Assembly: GCF_048128805.1 (NCBI RefSeq)
Contig: NC_136010.1
Span: forward strand, 18,480,980 to 18,544,979
Length of the DNA: 64,000 nt
Reading direction: 5' to 3'
From: Centroberyx gerrardi
Taxonomy: Eukaryota > Chordata > Actinopteri > Beryciformes > Berycidae
Below the pieces are notes generated by a model. The model saw only the letters and a list, made by a program, of their open reading frames with translations. It was not told the DNA's origin and searched no databases. A program made the position numbers and the translations under genes. Positions within the stretch are counted from its first letter, which is position 1. Each line of letters starts with the position of its first letter. Of this stretch, positions 1 through 14,706 are shown one piece after another.

Positions 1-180
1 GAGAGGGACATGTGCAGAAGGCACACGGTCGGGCGCAGCTACAGCACATGCTGGCACAGTAATGCCAGGCACCACAAATAGCCTGTGTGGTCATGATGGG
101 TGTGGGTCTGAATGCAGGCCAATTAACCAGGCGAGCAGGGCTGCTAGCCAGCGTTAGCTAAGCATGCTCGCAGGACTTAC

Positions 181-359
181 CCTACAATGATGAATACCAC
201 AATGGCCACGGCGAAATAATTTGTCTGGTAGTACAGCAAATTGCTGATCACTCTGTTGTTCCATTTCGTTAAATCTCCGAAGTCCGGTTTGGCAAAGCGG
301 TCTGCTCCAGGGAAGAAGTCATCCCATGGTCTGAGTGGTGCAAGCTCCATCCTTGCCAT
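181..359 (-). CDS. arl6ip5: ARL6IP5 (PRAF3/JWA) exon 1, partial gene
   Basis: First coding exon of ADP-ribosylation-factor-like 6 interacting protein 5, a PRA1-family ER membrane protein known to modulate the EAAC1 glutamate transporter and trafficking. The reading carries the family N-terminus ([12 protein letters not shown], then [14 protein letters not shown] and NLLYYQTNY) and runs into the first hydrophobic hairpin. I place the start at the ATG ending at 359 (MARMELAPL); the inner ATG at 350 is the alternative. The exon ends in phase 2 at a clean GTAAGT donor (complement of 175-180). The remaining exons lie left of the window. It is divergent from uba3, with 263 bp between the two start codons. 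I cannot tell which teleost duplicate (a or b) this is. Confidence 0.9.
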
Positions 360-622
360 CGCTAAGTGTGTACACACTGCGTAATATTTTGACAGATCAG
401 CTGATCACCGAGCAAGGATGAAGGGATCCGTGCTCTCGCCGTGCTTCTCGCGAGATTCGGACGCTGCTCCGGAGTCTGTGGAGATCAGACGTGTGTAATG
501 CTTCTGGAATTGCGCAGCTGCGCAGCAGAGCTACTTAGCGGCAGCGGGACTTTCTGTTTGGAGCGCAGTACTGACGCACGTGAACACAGCAGTCAGCATC
601 GAGGACATGGGACCGTGAAAGT
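360..622. promoter_or_regulatory. Bidirectional arl6ip5/uba3 promoter with TCTCGCGAGA palindrome
   Basis: This is the whole interval between the two divergent start codons. It is CpG-containing and shows no TATA box. A perfect 10-bp palindrome TCTCGCGAGA sits at 446-455. That motif is known as a core element of TATA-less, often bidirectional, vertebrate housekeeping promoters. One element could serve both genes. Transcription starts cannot be read from the sequence. Confidence 0.7.
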
Positions 623-3600
623 ATGGCGGATGCTGAGGAGCCGTAAGTATCAATGGATGAAAAATATCAAGTTAGCGTATCAAAACTCTCACAGTTTGTC
701 GTAAACCCGGCATGCTTGAACCGTCTGTCACTCTGTTCTTCCAGGGAGAAGAAAAGAAGGCGAATAGAGGACCTGACTGAGAAGTTAGTGACGAATGCTA
801 ATAGAGGTCTCTGTCTGGCAGCAGGTTTGCGTTGCACACTGAGCAGCGACTGCTGGGCCAGGAAATATGAATATTAGCATTTTGCACAATTGTCTGACTG
901 ACAACTATTACCTAGTTAGCTAGTTTGTTGTTACAAGTAGTCCAGTCATAGTGTCAAACATTACGCATAAAACAAAGGCAGACAAAACTTGTATAGACGA
1001 TGTACTGCAGCCTCCTTGCAGACTCATTGTAAGGAAAAGCAGGAGGTTACAGTGATCAACTCACTGCGGTGCTGTAACTAGTTTAACAAGAAACCAGTTT
1101 GCTTGGTTGCTAGGAGTCAGTGTTAAGTAACAATATAATAGCATGGTTATTACATGTGTCTTTATATTTGCACAACAAATGAAATGCAGAATGATAGCCT
1201 AGCTAGTTGTAGTTTGCACAGTAGCCTATTTCATCTGTATTTATCTATTCACTAATTCTGTTAAGTCTGCTAACTCTGTTAGTTGTACCAAGTCTACATT
1301 GATTTCTTGCAGTGGTTAAGATGTTTAGACTGGCAACAACTCTTAGGAGATTTTGTCAAAACATAAGTAATGCATCTGTCAGTCTAAACTAGAAAACATT
1401 TTTTACACGAGGCTAACTACTTAATAGGAAGAGATGCACTAATTTTAGATGTAGTATATGTTAAGTGATTCATGGTTGATTGATGGGCAGCAGAGCATCT
1501 TTGTTGTGTTGTGTTTGTGCAGAATGGCCGTAGATGGTGCACACAGGGACGGTGCTTGTGACTGGGATGGCCGGTGGAACCATGTGAAGAAGTTTTTGGA
1601 GAGACCGGGTCCGTTCACCCATCCTGACTTTGAGCCGAGCACTGAGGTGACACACAGATGAGCATTTCTGGAAAGGGAAAGAAATATATTAAACTGCATC
1701 AGTCCAGTGTGCTAAGAGGCTATGGCTTCGTACTGTGAAGTTATGCTGACATGTCACATTAAAATACATGTCAGCTCTTCAAACATTACATTGCTGTTCC
1801 TTTCACTTCAGTCCCTACAGTTCTTGTTGGAGACATGCAAGATTCTGGTCATTGGAGCCGGAGGACTTGGATGTGAACTGCTCAAAAATCTGGTAGGAAA
1901 TTGATTAAATCTGTAATATTGTATTGGCATACTTCAATAGTTCAACTTTCAATAATGTAGGCCCATGCATTTATCACACACACAAACACAAACTGTCTTT
2001 GCTATTTTTGTCTGTAGACAAGTAAAGTCCTTATGTGGTCTTGCCTTGTTTTAGGCCCTGTCTGGGTTTCGCCTTATTCACGTGGTTGACATGGACACTA
2101 TTGACGTGTCCAACCTCAATAGGCAGTTCCTTTTCAGGTATGTTCCTCCTTTATTTTGTCCTCATCATAGCTTTCATGCAGGTTTAGTGTAATGAAAAAT
2201 ATGTGAGGAAAAATAAGTACAGATTCTGTAGAGTCCCATGGCGCATTTGTGGTGATGATGTATACCTCTTTGAGAAGAGGATTGTGGGAGTTGTGTGAAA
2301 ATTTTCTGCTAAGATGTGAAGCTTCATTGTTTTTCTGACTGACCTGAATTTGCCTCTTGATGACTGTAGCTCCATATCAATAGCATCATGGTAAAATCAA
2401 TATACAAGCAATAAGCTGCTGATAAGAGCTTTTATGTGCATCCATTAAGGCCCAAAGACGTTGGACGGCCAAAGGCAGAAGTGGCTGCTGACTTCATCAA
2501 CAATCGCATCCCTGGATGTAAAGTTGTCCCGTATCCTTTGCAGCTACAGTTTTCACATGGGGTTGCTGGAGAATATTATTGAATGCAAGTGTACAGTCTA
2601 CATTTTGTAAATGACCTTGATCAACATTTTTATTCCTTCTTAATGACATGCACAGTCACTTTAACAAGATCCAAGACTTTGATGAGTCTTTCTACAGACG
2701 TAAGTTTATTGTTCTTGCGTTAGCCCAGTTTACCATAAAACAATGGAGAGATTGTAATGATTTTAAACACTGTGCTTCTCTTTGTAGAGTTCCACATCAT
2801 CGTCTGTGGACTGGACTCCATCATTGCCAGACGCTGGATGAATGGAATGCTGGTACGGATTTGTGAACTTTGTTTTATTGTAGCGTATCTCGGTGTCTTA
2901 TATCTGTACATGCATGAATGCAAAGGTGTATTAGAAGTGTATGAGCACACATTTGGTTAAATTACATCTGTGGTAAATTATGATTGATGTCGCCTGCTCT
3001 AGATATCCCTCCTGAGCTACGAAGATGGGGTTCTGGATCCCAGCTCCATCATCCCCCTCATAGACGGAGGGACGGAGGGCTTCAAAGGCAACGCTCGTGT
3101 CATCCTGCCCGGCATGACCGCATGCATCGACTGCACACTTGAGCTGTACCCGCCACAGGTACTGCACACCTTTACTGAGCACTTTTCTTCTAGTTTAGGT
3201 TTAAAGTAATAATCCACAATAGTTTCATATAAATAAATGTGCATTTTGCTATTCTCTAACGCCAATTGATGTAAAACAGTCGTGATTCAAAGTATATCCA
3301 GTTCATGAAAACTTTCACATTTGCAGTTTGAGCAGACAAAGAAAAGAGCGCCACCTACAGAAACTCAAACTTTATCAACAGAAAATCCAAGGAAAAGACG
3401 TCACAGTACTTCACACACTGTTTCATTGCCAAGTGATTTCTGGGAAGTGCAGTGCAGAAACACCACAAAAACACCTTTTAGCACCAAAGATGTTGCCAAA
3501 GAAAAAAACAAGTGTCTTGATGATTACCACTTTAATTTGTTTACCAATGGCTTCAAGCACTGATTTTGTAGTTCTTGCATTTAATCTTAGTCTTTGGCCA

Positions 3601-5718
3601 TTTTCAGTGCACAGAACTCCTTGGTGATCTTAATTTTTTATCCACAGATTAATTTCCCCATGTGCACCATCGCATCAATGCCAAGGCTACCAGAACATTG
3701 CATCGAATATGCCAGAATGCTGCAGTGGCCCAAAGAAAAGCCATTTGGAGGTATGTTCATCTACAAAATAATATAACTTTTTTCAAATATAACACATCTG
3801 AAACTTTTCACGTGTTGCCCTTGTGCATTATCACAATAATTAGCAACACGTGAGGTGCGTTTGTCACACCAGTTTGTAGCGGGTGATAACAACTCGGCTC
3901 TTCCCACCCTCTCACCTAGAAAACGCCTTGGACGGTGACAACCCAGAGCACATCCAGTGGGTGTTTGAGCAGGCCCAAGAAAGAGCCGCAGAGTTTAACA
4001 TCACAGGAGTGACTTACAGACTCACACAAGGTGAGAAACAACCTGTGATGTAAAGATCAGGATTTATTCAGCGTTACAACGTTGCATCCATCACTTTTAT
4101 TTTGGTGGAACATTTCCATTTCTCATCGGGAATTTCCATATTCACATATATACACTGAACAAAAATATAAATGCAACATGCAACAATTTTCAAGAGTTTA
4201 CTTGCTTAGAGTTCATATGAGAAAATCATTTGAGAGAAATTCCGGGCAAAGTAGAAATGCTCAGTAACAGGGATGTAAACAAAGTTGTACAAAAGATTTG
4301 AGAAAAATAATCTTTTCATGGATAATTAATGGGATATTTTAACTCATGAAACATGGGACCAAAACATTACATGTTGCATTCATATTTTTGTTCAGTAGAT
4401 TTAAATTAGATTTAATTGACAGTAGTCTTGCTTACAACTACCGATGACAGTATGCTGGAACAAAACTCATTTTATTCCTATTTTTGTGCCACAGGAGTTG
4501 TGAAGCGGATCATCCCTGCTGTGGCATCAACTAATGCTGTTATTGCTGGTATGAATCTCTGAAGTAGTTGAGGCAGTAACTGTTATCGGGTGATGTTAAA
4601 AAGAAAGGATACATTATGATACATTTGAGACTAACAGGTGCACCACTAAAATGTTTGGTGATGATTCATAAGATTCAAGTAACTGGATTTATTTTTTCTT
4701 TCTCCGTAGCTGCCTGTGCCACTGAAGTTTTTAAAATTGCTTCAAGGTTGGTAGCAGAAACACATTCTCAAATAACCTCTTCTCCCAATTACCTGCTGAT
4801 TACTCAGATGAACAGTACTTAACATCGGATTTTATCTTGCAGTGCATATATTCCTTTAAATAATTACCTGGTCTTTAATGATGTGGATGGATTGTACACC
4901 TACACCTTTGAAGCAGAGCGAAAGGTTTGTTGTGCCGTAAATAGAATCAGTAACTCTCTTTGATGATATTTATACAGTTTTGTATGGAGAACTGCACTGA
5001 GTACCGACCGACTCGTACTGAATTTCTTGTATACATATAGGTCATTCATAACTAGTTTGCTCTGCATCATCTTGTCATCTCGCCTGTGTTTGATTGGCAG
5101 GACAATTGCTCAGCCTGCAGCCAGGTGCCTCAGGATCTACAGTTCCCTCCCTCCGCCAAGTTACAGGAGGTTTTAGAGTACCTGACAGAAAACTCCTCTC
5201 TGTGAGTACTAAATAGGATAGAGTTACTGACTCTTTCCACAAACTAAGCATTGTTTTGTACTCCTAACATGGGAAAATATCAGATATACAAAAGATTGTG
5301 AAAAATGTTTTCCAGACAAATGAAATCCCCAGCTATCACCACCACCCTGGAAGGGAAGAATAAGACGCTGTATTTGCAGGTAATACACTCATCTTTGAGA
5401 ATGTTGGATGTTATTCATCTGCATCTTGTTGTAAAACTAAACTGCTATTACGATTTTTTTTATTCCAGTCTGTTAAATCAATTGAAGAACGGACTAGGCC
5501 AAACCTCTGCAAAACTTTGAAAGGTAATTAGATGCGACTACTCAGTTGTTGCCGGTCCAAAGTGACCAAAGTCTGTACCTGTCGACATGCGTGGTGTAAT
5601 ATTTGGAATGTGTTTTTGTTCTGATGCAGAGCTGGGCTTGTCAGATGGACAGGAGCTAGCCGTGGCGGACGTCACCACACCCCAGACGGTTCTCTTCAAA
5701 CTCAATTTCACTACCTGA
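623..5718 (+). CDS. uba3: NEDD8-activating enzyme E1 catalytic subunit (UBA3), 18 coding exons
   Basis: Catalytic half of the NAE1-UBA3 heterodimer. It adenylates NEDD8, carries it as a thioester and passes it to UBE2M/UBE2F for cullin neddylation. Exons: 623-642, 745-783, 1523-1646, 1812-1892, 2055-2137, 2450-2530, 2656-2699, 2788-2852, 3003-3158, 3648-3750, 3920-4030, 4495-4548, 4710-4746, 4843-4924, 5101-5201, 5316-5379, 5469-5523, 5630-5718. Phases agree at every junction and give 462 aa (human 463). Visible: the ATP-binding GAGGLG at about residues 76-81; the E1 catalytic cysteine in [10 protein letters not shown] (Cys237, codon 3663-3665); zinc-binding CxxC pairs at 220/223 and 363/366; and a C-terminal ubiquitin-fold domain ending in [11 protein letters not shown]. 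Intron 6 looks U12-type and intron 11 holds a Tc1-like MITE. No defect is seen. Confidence 0.97.
2531..2655 (+). other. Putative U12-type (minor spliceosome) intron 6 of uba3
   Basis: The intron begins GTATCCTTTG (2531-2540), the GT-AG form of the U12 5' splice site. Near the acceptor is TTCCTTCTTAAT (2633-2644 region), which resembles the U12 branch-point consensus. Its adenines lie 11-12 nt before the terminal AG at 2654-2655. No long polypyrimidine tract follows the branch point. The exon junction keeps phase (CC|T, proline before HFNKIQDF). Confidence 0.75.
4154..4396. mobile_element. Short Tc1-like non-autonomous element (MITE) in uba3 intron 11
   Basis: The element has terminal inverted repeats. 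The left end begins ACTGAACAAAAATATAAATG and the right end finishes ATATTTTTGTTCAGT. The inner ends also pair (GCAACATG and CATGTTGC). Both ends match, from memory, a Tc1 family very common in teleosts. At about 243 bp there is no room for a transposase. A TA dinucleotide lies near each end, but the exact TA target duplication is not clean. Confidence 0.75.
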
Positions 5719-6050
5719 ACCTTCATCACAGCGCAACACCGATGCCAGATTCACCACATCTGTAGCAAACCGGATCTCGCGTCACAAAGTTGCTGTGATG
5801 TTACATGAATATACAGTATTTGACAAGATGATGTAAATAAGATCACTTCAGTCTCACTTTTCTCCTCATGTTCAGTGAGACTTGCAGGATAGGAACCGTT
5901 GCAACGTCAAGGTGGAATGGATTGAACAATAGAACAACATTTTTTGTATCAATAACATTGTTTACTCTTTTTGTCATTGTCTTGTGTTGTTCTACACAGT
6001 TGCTATTTTCCCTGTCAGAGAAACAAGAATAATGATGTGCACTACGCTGT

Positions 6051-6056
6051 AATAAA
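6051..6056 (+). promoter_or_regulatory. uba3 poly(A) signal
   Basis: AATAAA lies 333 bp after the uba3 stop codon on the coding strand. It is followed by a TG-rich stretch at about 6071-6082, as expected for a cleavage and polyadenylation site. Confidence 0.7.
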
Positions 6057-6357
6057 GTTTTATGTAAAATATGACTGGTGTGTCCCAGCCTAGTTTGCAT
6101 CACATCTTCATTGTTGTCATTTTTGCTCACCATGTGGCAGGGCAGCAACATACACCTGGATTAGGCTACACCCACACAACACAGAAAAGGTTTTGAAAAA
6201 TGCTGAATCACATGATTTGTAAGGGAGTCTGCTCTTCAGACTAAAATATGAAATTATGTTTTATGTAGGGATTCACTCAAAATGAAACAATACAGATTTA
6301 TGTTATTAATTTCTAGATGCGTTTATATGCAGTGGTTTGATGCTAGTTGAATTAGAG

Positions 6358-6614
6358 CAGTGCTTCTCAGCCTTTTTCATATCAAGGACCCCTAATTTAG
6401 TCCACATTAGGGCTACGGACCCCCCATTTGATGAGATTTTTTCTCTCTGACCCAAATCTGATCTATGATCAAAACAGTCATTCTTCTACATTATCTAATT
6501 GTGTTGACTTATGAAATAATGGCAAAGTTCAATAATTCATCAGTTTGCTGGGGACTCCCTGGAACCCCCTCAAGGACTCTTGGTGGCCGCCGGACCCCAC
6601 GTTGAGAATCACTG
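6358..6614. mobile_element. hAT-type MITE with intact 8-bp target duplication
   Basis: The element begins CAGTGCTTCTCAGCC and ends GTTGAGAATCACTG, which are near-perfect terminal inverted repeats (CAGTG-N-TTCTCA). It is flanked by the same 8 bases, AATTAGAG, at 6350-6357 and 6615-6622. Eight-base duplications are the hallmark of hAT transposition. At 257 bp it encodes nothing. Confidence 0.88.
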
Positions 6615-6622
6615 AATTAGAG

Positions 6623-8530
6623 GATTGCAAATTCCCCAAAAATCCCCCAAAAACTGTGGATTGTAGAAACTAACTTCACATTTGCAGCTTGGCGAAAATG
6701 GCGAGCATCCATAGAACGGCACGTTTTCCAGGAATCATAGCTAAAATGATGACAGTGACAGTGATGATGACAAAACTACTGATGACAGTAGTATACATTT
6801 TTTTTTTTTGACAGCGGTGAAAATCAAACTCATAACAAAACGGGGGATTTGGCCATCTTGAGAGCTCGTGCCCCCTCTGTTCACAGTGTGACAGGGTGGA
6901 TGACAGACGCCGCTGTGCTCAATACGCACCTAAGCTTCTTAAGTGGTAATGAAAGTGGCCGCACAGTCCGGGGAAACAGATGGTTTCTCTCTTGATTAAG
7001 TTTTCGTTTTAATGACAGGAAAGCTGACTGGCTTGGCGAGTCAGAGGGATCTCACTGTTTTTCACAGACCAACACATCCTTCACGTTCCGCTTAAAAGTT
7101 TACAGCAGAGGAAAGGAGGCGATGCGGAAAAACTGCAGGCTCTCACTGGAAGCTTGACATCTCATATCGAGTTGAAGTGTTGACTGATGTTTATCACTTT
7201 CGGCGTTATATTTCTCAGCAGAGGCGGCTTACAGAGGACTTTTTTTTTTTTTTTTTTTTACCTCTCCATTTTGTTAGAAAACTTCGGGAACTGGAGACTC
7301 AACAAACTCTGCAAACTTTCGCATCCTTAACTTAGACAATAACAGCTGGAGCGCAGCAACATGACCTGCATGAAGATGACCTAAACACTGATGGACGCTT
7401 CGACAGTGGCTTTCTAATCAGTTATAACAATGATGTGACCAGAGGAGGTAGGCTATGTGGCTGAATGTTTAATATTAAATTCAACTTGTGTCAAAATAAC
7501 ACGGTCTGATTTCCACGGCGAGACTGTTTCTCTTCCATTCTATCAGTGGAAATGTTTGCCAAATTATTTCCAATAAGCGCTGCCTTCAGCCCAGGATGTT
7601 GATCCAAATGTAGGCATGTATCTTCTTTCATTCATTTGATTTATACTCACTTTGTTTGATTTGTTATTACATTTTCTCATCTGTGGCGTGGTCATTATTA
7701 CCTCTTGTCAGATGCAGGTTAAAATGTTTTTATTTGCCAGTCAGAGGCCAATAAAACCGCAGCCCTGTGTAATTGTTGTCTAGCCCCGGGTGTTGGGTCA
7801 TTCATCAAGCAGAGTCTCACTTGGATTTATATAGCGGGACAAGTATAATAATATCACTGTACAGCTGCGGGCCATGGCGCAATCTCCATGTATAGTAGGC
7901 CTATATAGTATACTGTAATAGTGTGCTGGCCCGATGAAAAAGTTACATGCTGGCCACATGGATAATTAGCTGTTGCTTTAATGAAGAATGACGCCTGTAC
8001 CACCAAGAAATACCTATTAATGTATAACTTTACAGAGGAAGAATAAGCCTCAGGTAAAATATTAAATAGCCTACAGCAGTAATGTTTCACTTCATGACAT
8101 CTTTGGCCTGCATTAGTCATTCTGTAATTTGACATAGAAGTTCATGTCCCAGATTTTCTGTGACTCATTTGGATTACAACTTGTTTGTGAGGGAGTGTTT
8201 GGGTTTGAAGAGAAAGTTTGCTGATGGCTGAAGGGACAATATGACTCAGACTTCCGTTCATGGACCTACTCTCATCATGCCAAGCTGAGCTGAACTGTTT
8301 GGCCCTGAAAGTTTCCTCTGATCAGGCTTTCATTTGTATTTTTTAATTTATCTCCACTTACTTTGGTGATATGAGAGTCATAAAAGTAATTGCGGGGACC
8401 TTATGGGCGGATAACAAGATATCAGTAGCATAGAGATTGACACATTATCTTATTGTGTGGTTACCTGCTATAGGGAAAAAAATTGCCCTAATTCTGTAAT
8501 AATTAATAAATCAACCTGTTTACTCTGCAG
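6623..8530 (+). promoter_or_regulatory. uba3-tafa4 spacer with probable tafa4 promoter and leader exon
   Basis: No coding exon is seen. A likely non-coding first exon of tafa4 ends at 7447, followed by GTAGGC. The coding exon opens after the acceptor TCTGCAG ending at 8530. The proposed leader holds a 7-codon upstream ORF (ATG 7361 to TAA 7384). A 20-base T run lies at about 7240-7259. The true transcription start is not visible. Confidence 0.45.
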
Positions 8531-8535
8531 GCAAG

Positions 8536-11036
<2,501 letters not shown>

Positions 11037-11650
11037 CGAGAGACACACTCAGTCTGCTCCTAATCACTACAAGCCTGCCCCGGCCTGCAGCAGTCACCTT
11101 AACTAACACTGGACTCTGAGGACAGTGAACGCCCCGCCAGCCCTTTCGCATGGAACAAAGAACAATGTCGATTCGATTGGATATCTCCTCTCTGCTCAGT
11201 AAACCCAAGGAACGCGTACCTGGCCACCACTATTTTTTATTTCCTTTGCATACTATTTTCTAAGGGTTTTAATTACATGAAGTGGAATGTCTATTAGCAA
11301 TTGACTTCGAGCTAAAACGACACAACAACAACTGGTACTTGAGGCTGAGGGGCAGATCCAAACATGCAGCCCCTGTAGTCTGTGCCACAGCGATAGATAT
11401 GCTGGGCACGTTGAGATGCACTCAATCAAAGTTTGGACGGGCATACTGGCAGACACTTAAAAAGAGATTTTGTGGATTTTCAGGACGTAGAATGTGAATC
11501 CAGCCAGTGGCTTGTGACTTTCTCCACAGATCAGAGCAGAAGACCACAAATGCTGAGAAATTTATGTTATGTAGCATTTGAAGACAGCGCTGTCCTGTGG
11601 AGTTTTTTTAAAGAGGTCAGATCCCCTCGGACTAGTCCTTACCACAAAGA

Positions 11651-11700
11651 GGCACACGCGCACGCACACACACACCACACACGTACACACACACACACAG
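11651..11700. repeat. Imperfect CA/GCAC simple repeat
   Basis: Alternating CA with GC and GT interruptions. It opens reading frames on both strands that are artefacts of the repeat. Confidence 0.85.
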
Positions 11701-13661
11701 AGAGTGCTTTTCGGCTCCGTTGGTTGGACAGGCCACCACCTGCAAGGCTGCGATGGCATGCACACAAACATGAAACTCTGATGCAAAACAAGGACTGTTT
11801 GAAATGCTAATCACGGGGAGAAAGGGGAGAGAAAAGAGAAGAGGAGCTTCTTCACTGCCGAGAGTATTTACATCATGCTTTTGTTTGTCTCTCTAAACTG
11901 AGTGCTCCTGTGGAGAGGACTCCGGTTATAGTAATGATGGGAAACATTGGAGATTCTCTGCCTCGAAGCAAATCGTAGCCGCTAACAGAACAGGATGTTT
12001 ACCGTTATTACCACTTCATCAGTTGTCCTCTTTTTATGAATAATATTCTCTCTAGACCCACCCTGATTGCTACTCTTTTATCTCTTGAGTTCAGCCAGAC
12101 ATTTTGCATTTTACCTTTGCAATGAAGAGGCGTTTTATAATAACACAAATACAGTGGCTGCAAATCATCCCATCTGAAGCATCACACTTGTATGAGTGCC
12201 ACATACTGTGTTAGTTGAAAGCAGTTGAATTCTAAGCAGTTTGCTCAACATTTATTTATTTATCGCAATTATTCATAGGATTGTTTTGGTGGTGACAACA
12301 CCATTCACCGAGCTGTCATGCAGTTTGTGGCAAGTTATTCAAGGCCATGTGTTTATGTAAACATAATTCAGAGTTATTATTTAATGTTAACAACGCTGTG
12401 AATGTAGTCAAAAGGTAAAACCACTTGATTTTACGGTTCACATGATGATATTCTAATGTTTTGCTCAATACTTAAATAACCAATCCCCTAATCAGTGACG
12501 TCATCAAAGTCTGCAGAATAGAGTTCCATACCATTGTTAAAGAATGGTAGAGCCCTTTTGTGGATTCATCGAATGCTTATTATACAACATATTGTTCCAG
12601 TAAACAATGTGATTCTGTTCAAGCACTTTGTAAGTAGCAGCATCTCCGTCATTCTTATATTAGTAGTGTAAAAACCCAACCTCAAAGGCAGTTGACCACA
12701 GTATTATTAAAAAAAACCTTCATCTGAGAAGAGTGTGTAGTATGGTTTGTTAGCAACACTGTTTACAAAAGGCCTAATGTGTGTTTAATATGATGAGCCC
12801 ACTTTAAAATATAGTAAATAAATAGTTTGAAATATAAAGTTGTGTCACACTATTGTGTGACACTGTTCATAAACCACTTGTATTCAGTATTTATTTCCAA
12901 ACTTGGGACCAAATGCACCATTGCAAATTCACATTTTTATTCAGATGATTCCATCTTTTGCTATTCCACAGTTATACTTAGTAAAGCTCTTGAGAACTTG
13001 TAGCTTTTGATATTGAACAGTCTCAACTGAAGCTTGTTTTGAATGCAGCCAAAATAATGTTAATGATGCTTACCAACTCTGGGAAGAAGTCATCAAATAT
13101 TTTAGACATCTTAGCTTCTTAAAGCAAGTGGATTTAGATACTTGGGGACTTTTTGATTATTGACTGTTTATCTTTTCAGACTCGAATGAAGAAAATGTTG
13201 TTTTTTTTTAAAGTTTGAATTGAAGTTAGATCTCACATATCATCAAAAGTTATATTGATAGTGATATAGATTGTCCATCTCTGTCCAAATGATAGTCTCG
13301 GCCCCTGGTGCACATGTTCATTGGACCATTCTGAAAAGCTTCTCTATCTTCTATTCATGTTCTCATATTATACAGAAATGCAAAGCTTGTTACAGTTGAA
13401 GGTCTCAAGATTCCCAGACTTCCTAAAATGTGGGTAGAGGTGGACAAGAAAGCCTTGGAAAGATCAGAAACTCAAGGAGCTGCATTTCCTCATTGAATTA
13501 TAAATTGCTGTTAGAGCTACAGAAAATTAATCCATTGGGAATTATCAATACATTGAACAATGAGATTTGAGATTTTTTAAATTGCTATTTCAAATAAATA
13601 TGTATATACAGTATGTATACTATATTGTACTGTAATGGTCTTCTATTGTCTGTAACCTAAA

Positions 13662-13750
13662 GTGCTGCTACCTTCTTGGCCATATTTCACTAGAAATAAG
13701 AGATTTTTTGTGTTTCTACAGGACTAACCTGAATAAAGGTTAAATTAAAT
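13662..13750 (+). repeat. LINE-like 3' tail, copy 1
   Basis: The stretch runs from GCTGCTACCTTCTTGGCC through AGAGATTTTTT to GGACTAACCTGAATAAAGG and TTAAATTAAAT. A second diverged copy lies at 46340-46430 in the same orientation. This tail is familiar as the end of a dispersed fish non-LTR retrotransposon, though I cannot name the family. Confidence 0.6.
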
Positions 13751-13859
13751 ATAACAAAATCCTTTATACCTCAGTAAGATTTATGTCATACTTACAGCAC
13801 TCAACCACACATTTGTGCCCATATCCCTAAAATTACCATCAGCGCTCGCACAGCTTCTT

Positions 13860-14530
13860 TTCCTAGTTGATTTTCAAAGGAGCTGGTGTGACATTACGGA
13901 TTAGGTGACTTTCAGTTGTGTCTTAAAAGATTCATATGTACTGAGGCAGGTTGTTTCAAAGCCTAGAGACCTTAAGCACAGATGCTTGATCACCTTTAGT
14001 CTTTAATACAAACTTCAGAACAGTCAAATGAGCTTTATCTGTTGAAGACTGAGATAAAAACTGTATTCTGTAACTCTACTATGAACCTGGGAAAATATGA
14101 AAACAAATAATAATATGCTATATTCAAAATTAAACCAGCCCATATAAAGTAGCTAAGATAGGAGTTGTAAGATCTCTCCTCTTAGTTGTTGGATTCTGAA
14201 CTTACAAGAAAGAGATTTACAGCTGAGGTACGAAAACAGGGAATTGCAACAGTTAATACAAGATGGAGTAAAGGCATGAATGTATCCAAAGCAGAAATAG
14301 AATCAGTTACCTCATGTTAGACATATTTTTTTTCAAAGGGTATGAACAAGGTTTGAACAGTTCTTTGGACTTGATTCTCTAATTCAAAGCAGAATCAAAA
14401 ATGACTTCCAAATTTCTGGTTGTAGGTGGCAGGGCAAACGTCTTTTGTCTTTTAACGGACTATGGGGGACAGTAGTTCATGTTCCCTAATAGAAAATAAA
14501 CTATCCAGGGGCACATGAAAACATAATTGA
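13860..14530 (+). repeat. Degraded dispersed teleost repeat
   Basis: The text contains phrases I recognise from a very high-copy fish repeat: AGCTAAGATAGGAGTTGTAA, then TCTCTCCTCTTAGTTG, GGAATTGCAACAGTTAATAC, and a segment on replacing a site with ATCAAAAATGACTTCCAAAT. The copy is heavily mutated with no open frame. The boundaries are approximate and the class was not assigned. Confidence 0.4.
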
Positions 14531-14610
14531 AATTCAGTTTTACTCCCCTTTAACAACTTTTAGAGATGACACTTGTAATAAAAAAAATGCAAACATACTG
14601 AACACAATTT

Positions 14611-14674
14611 TCTCTCTCTCTCTATTTCTCTCTCTTGTGTGTGTGTGTGTGTGTGTTTGTGCTTGTGTCCGTGC

Positions 14675-14706
<32 letters not shown>

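Noticed and set aside
3123-3134. Cys pair in TACIDCT taken as the UBA3 active site
   Set aside because: That CxxC is the zinc-binding pair; the catalytic cysteine is in [10 protein letters not shown] in the next exon.
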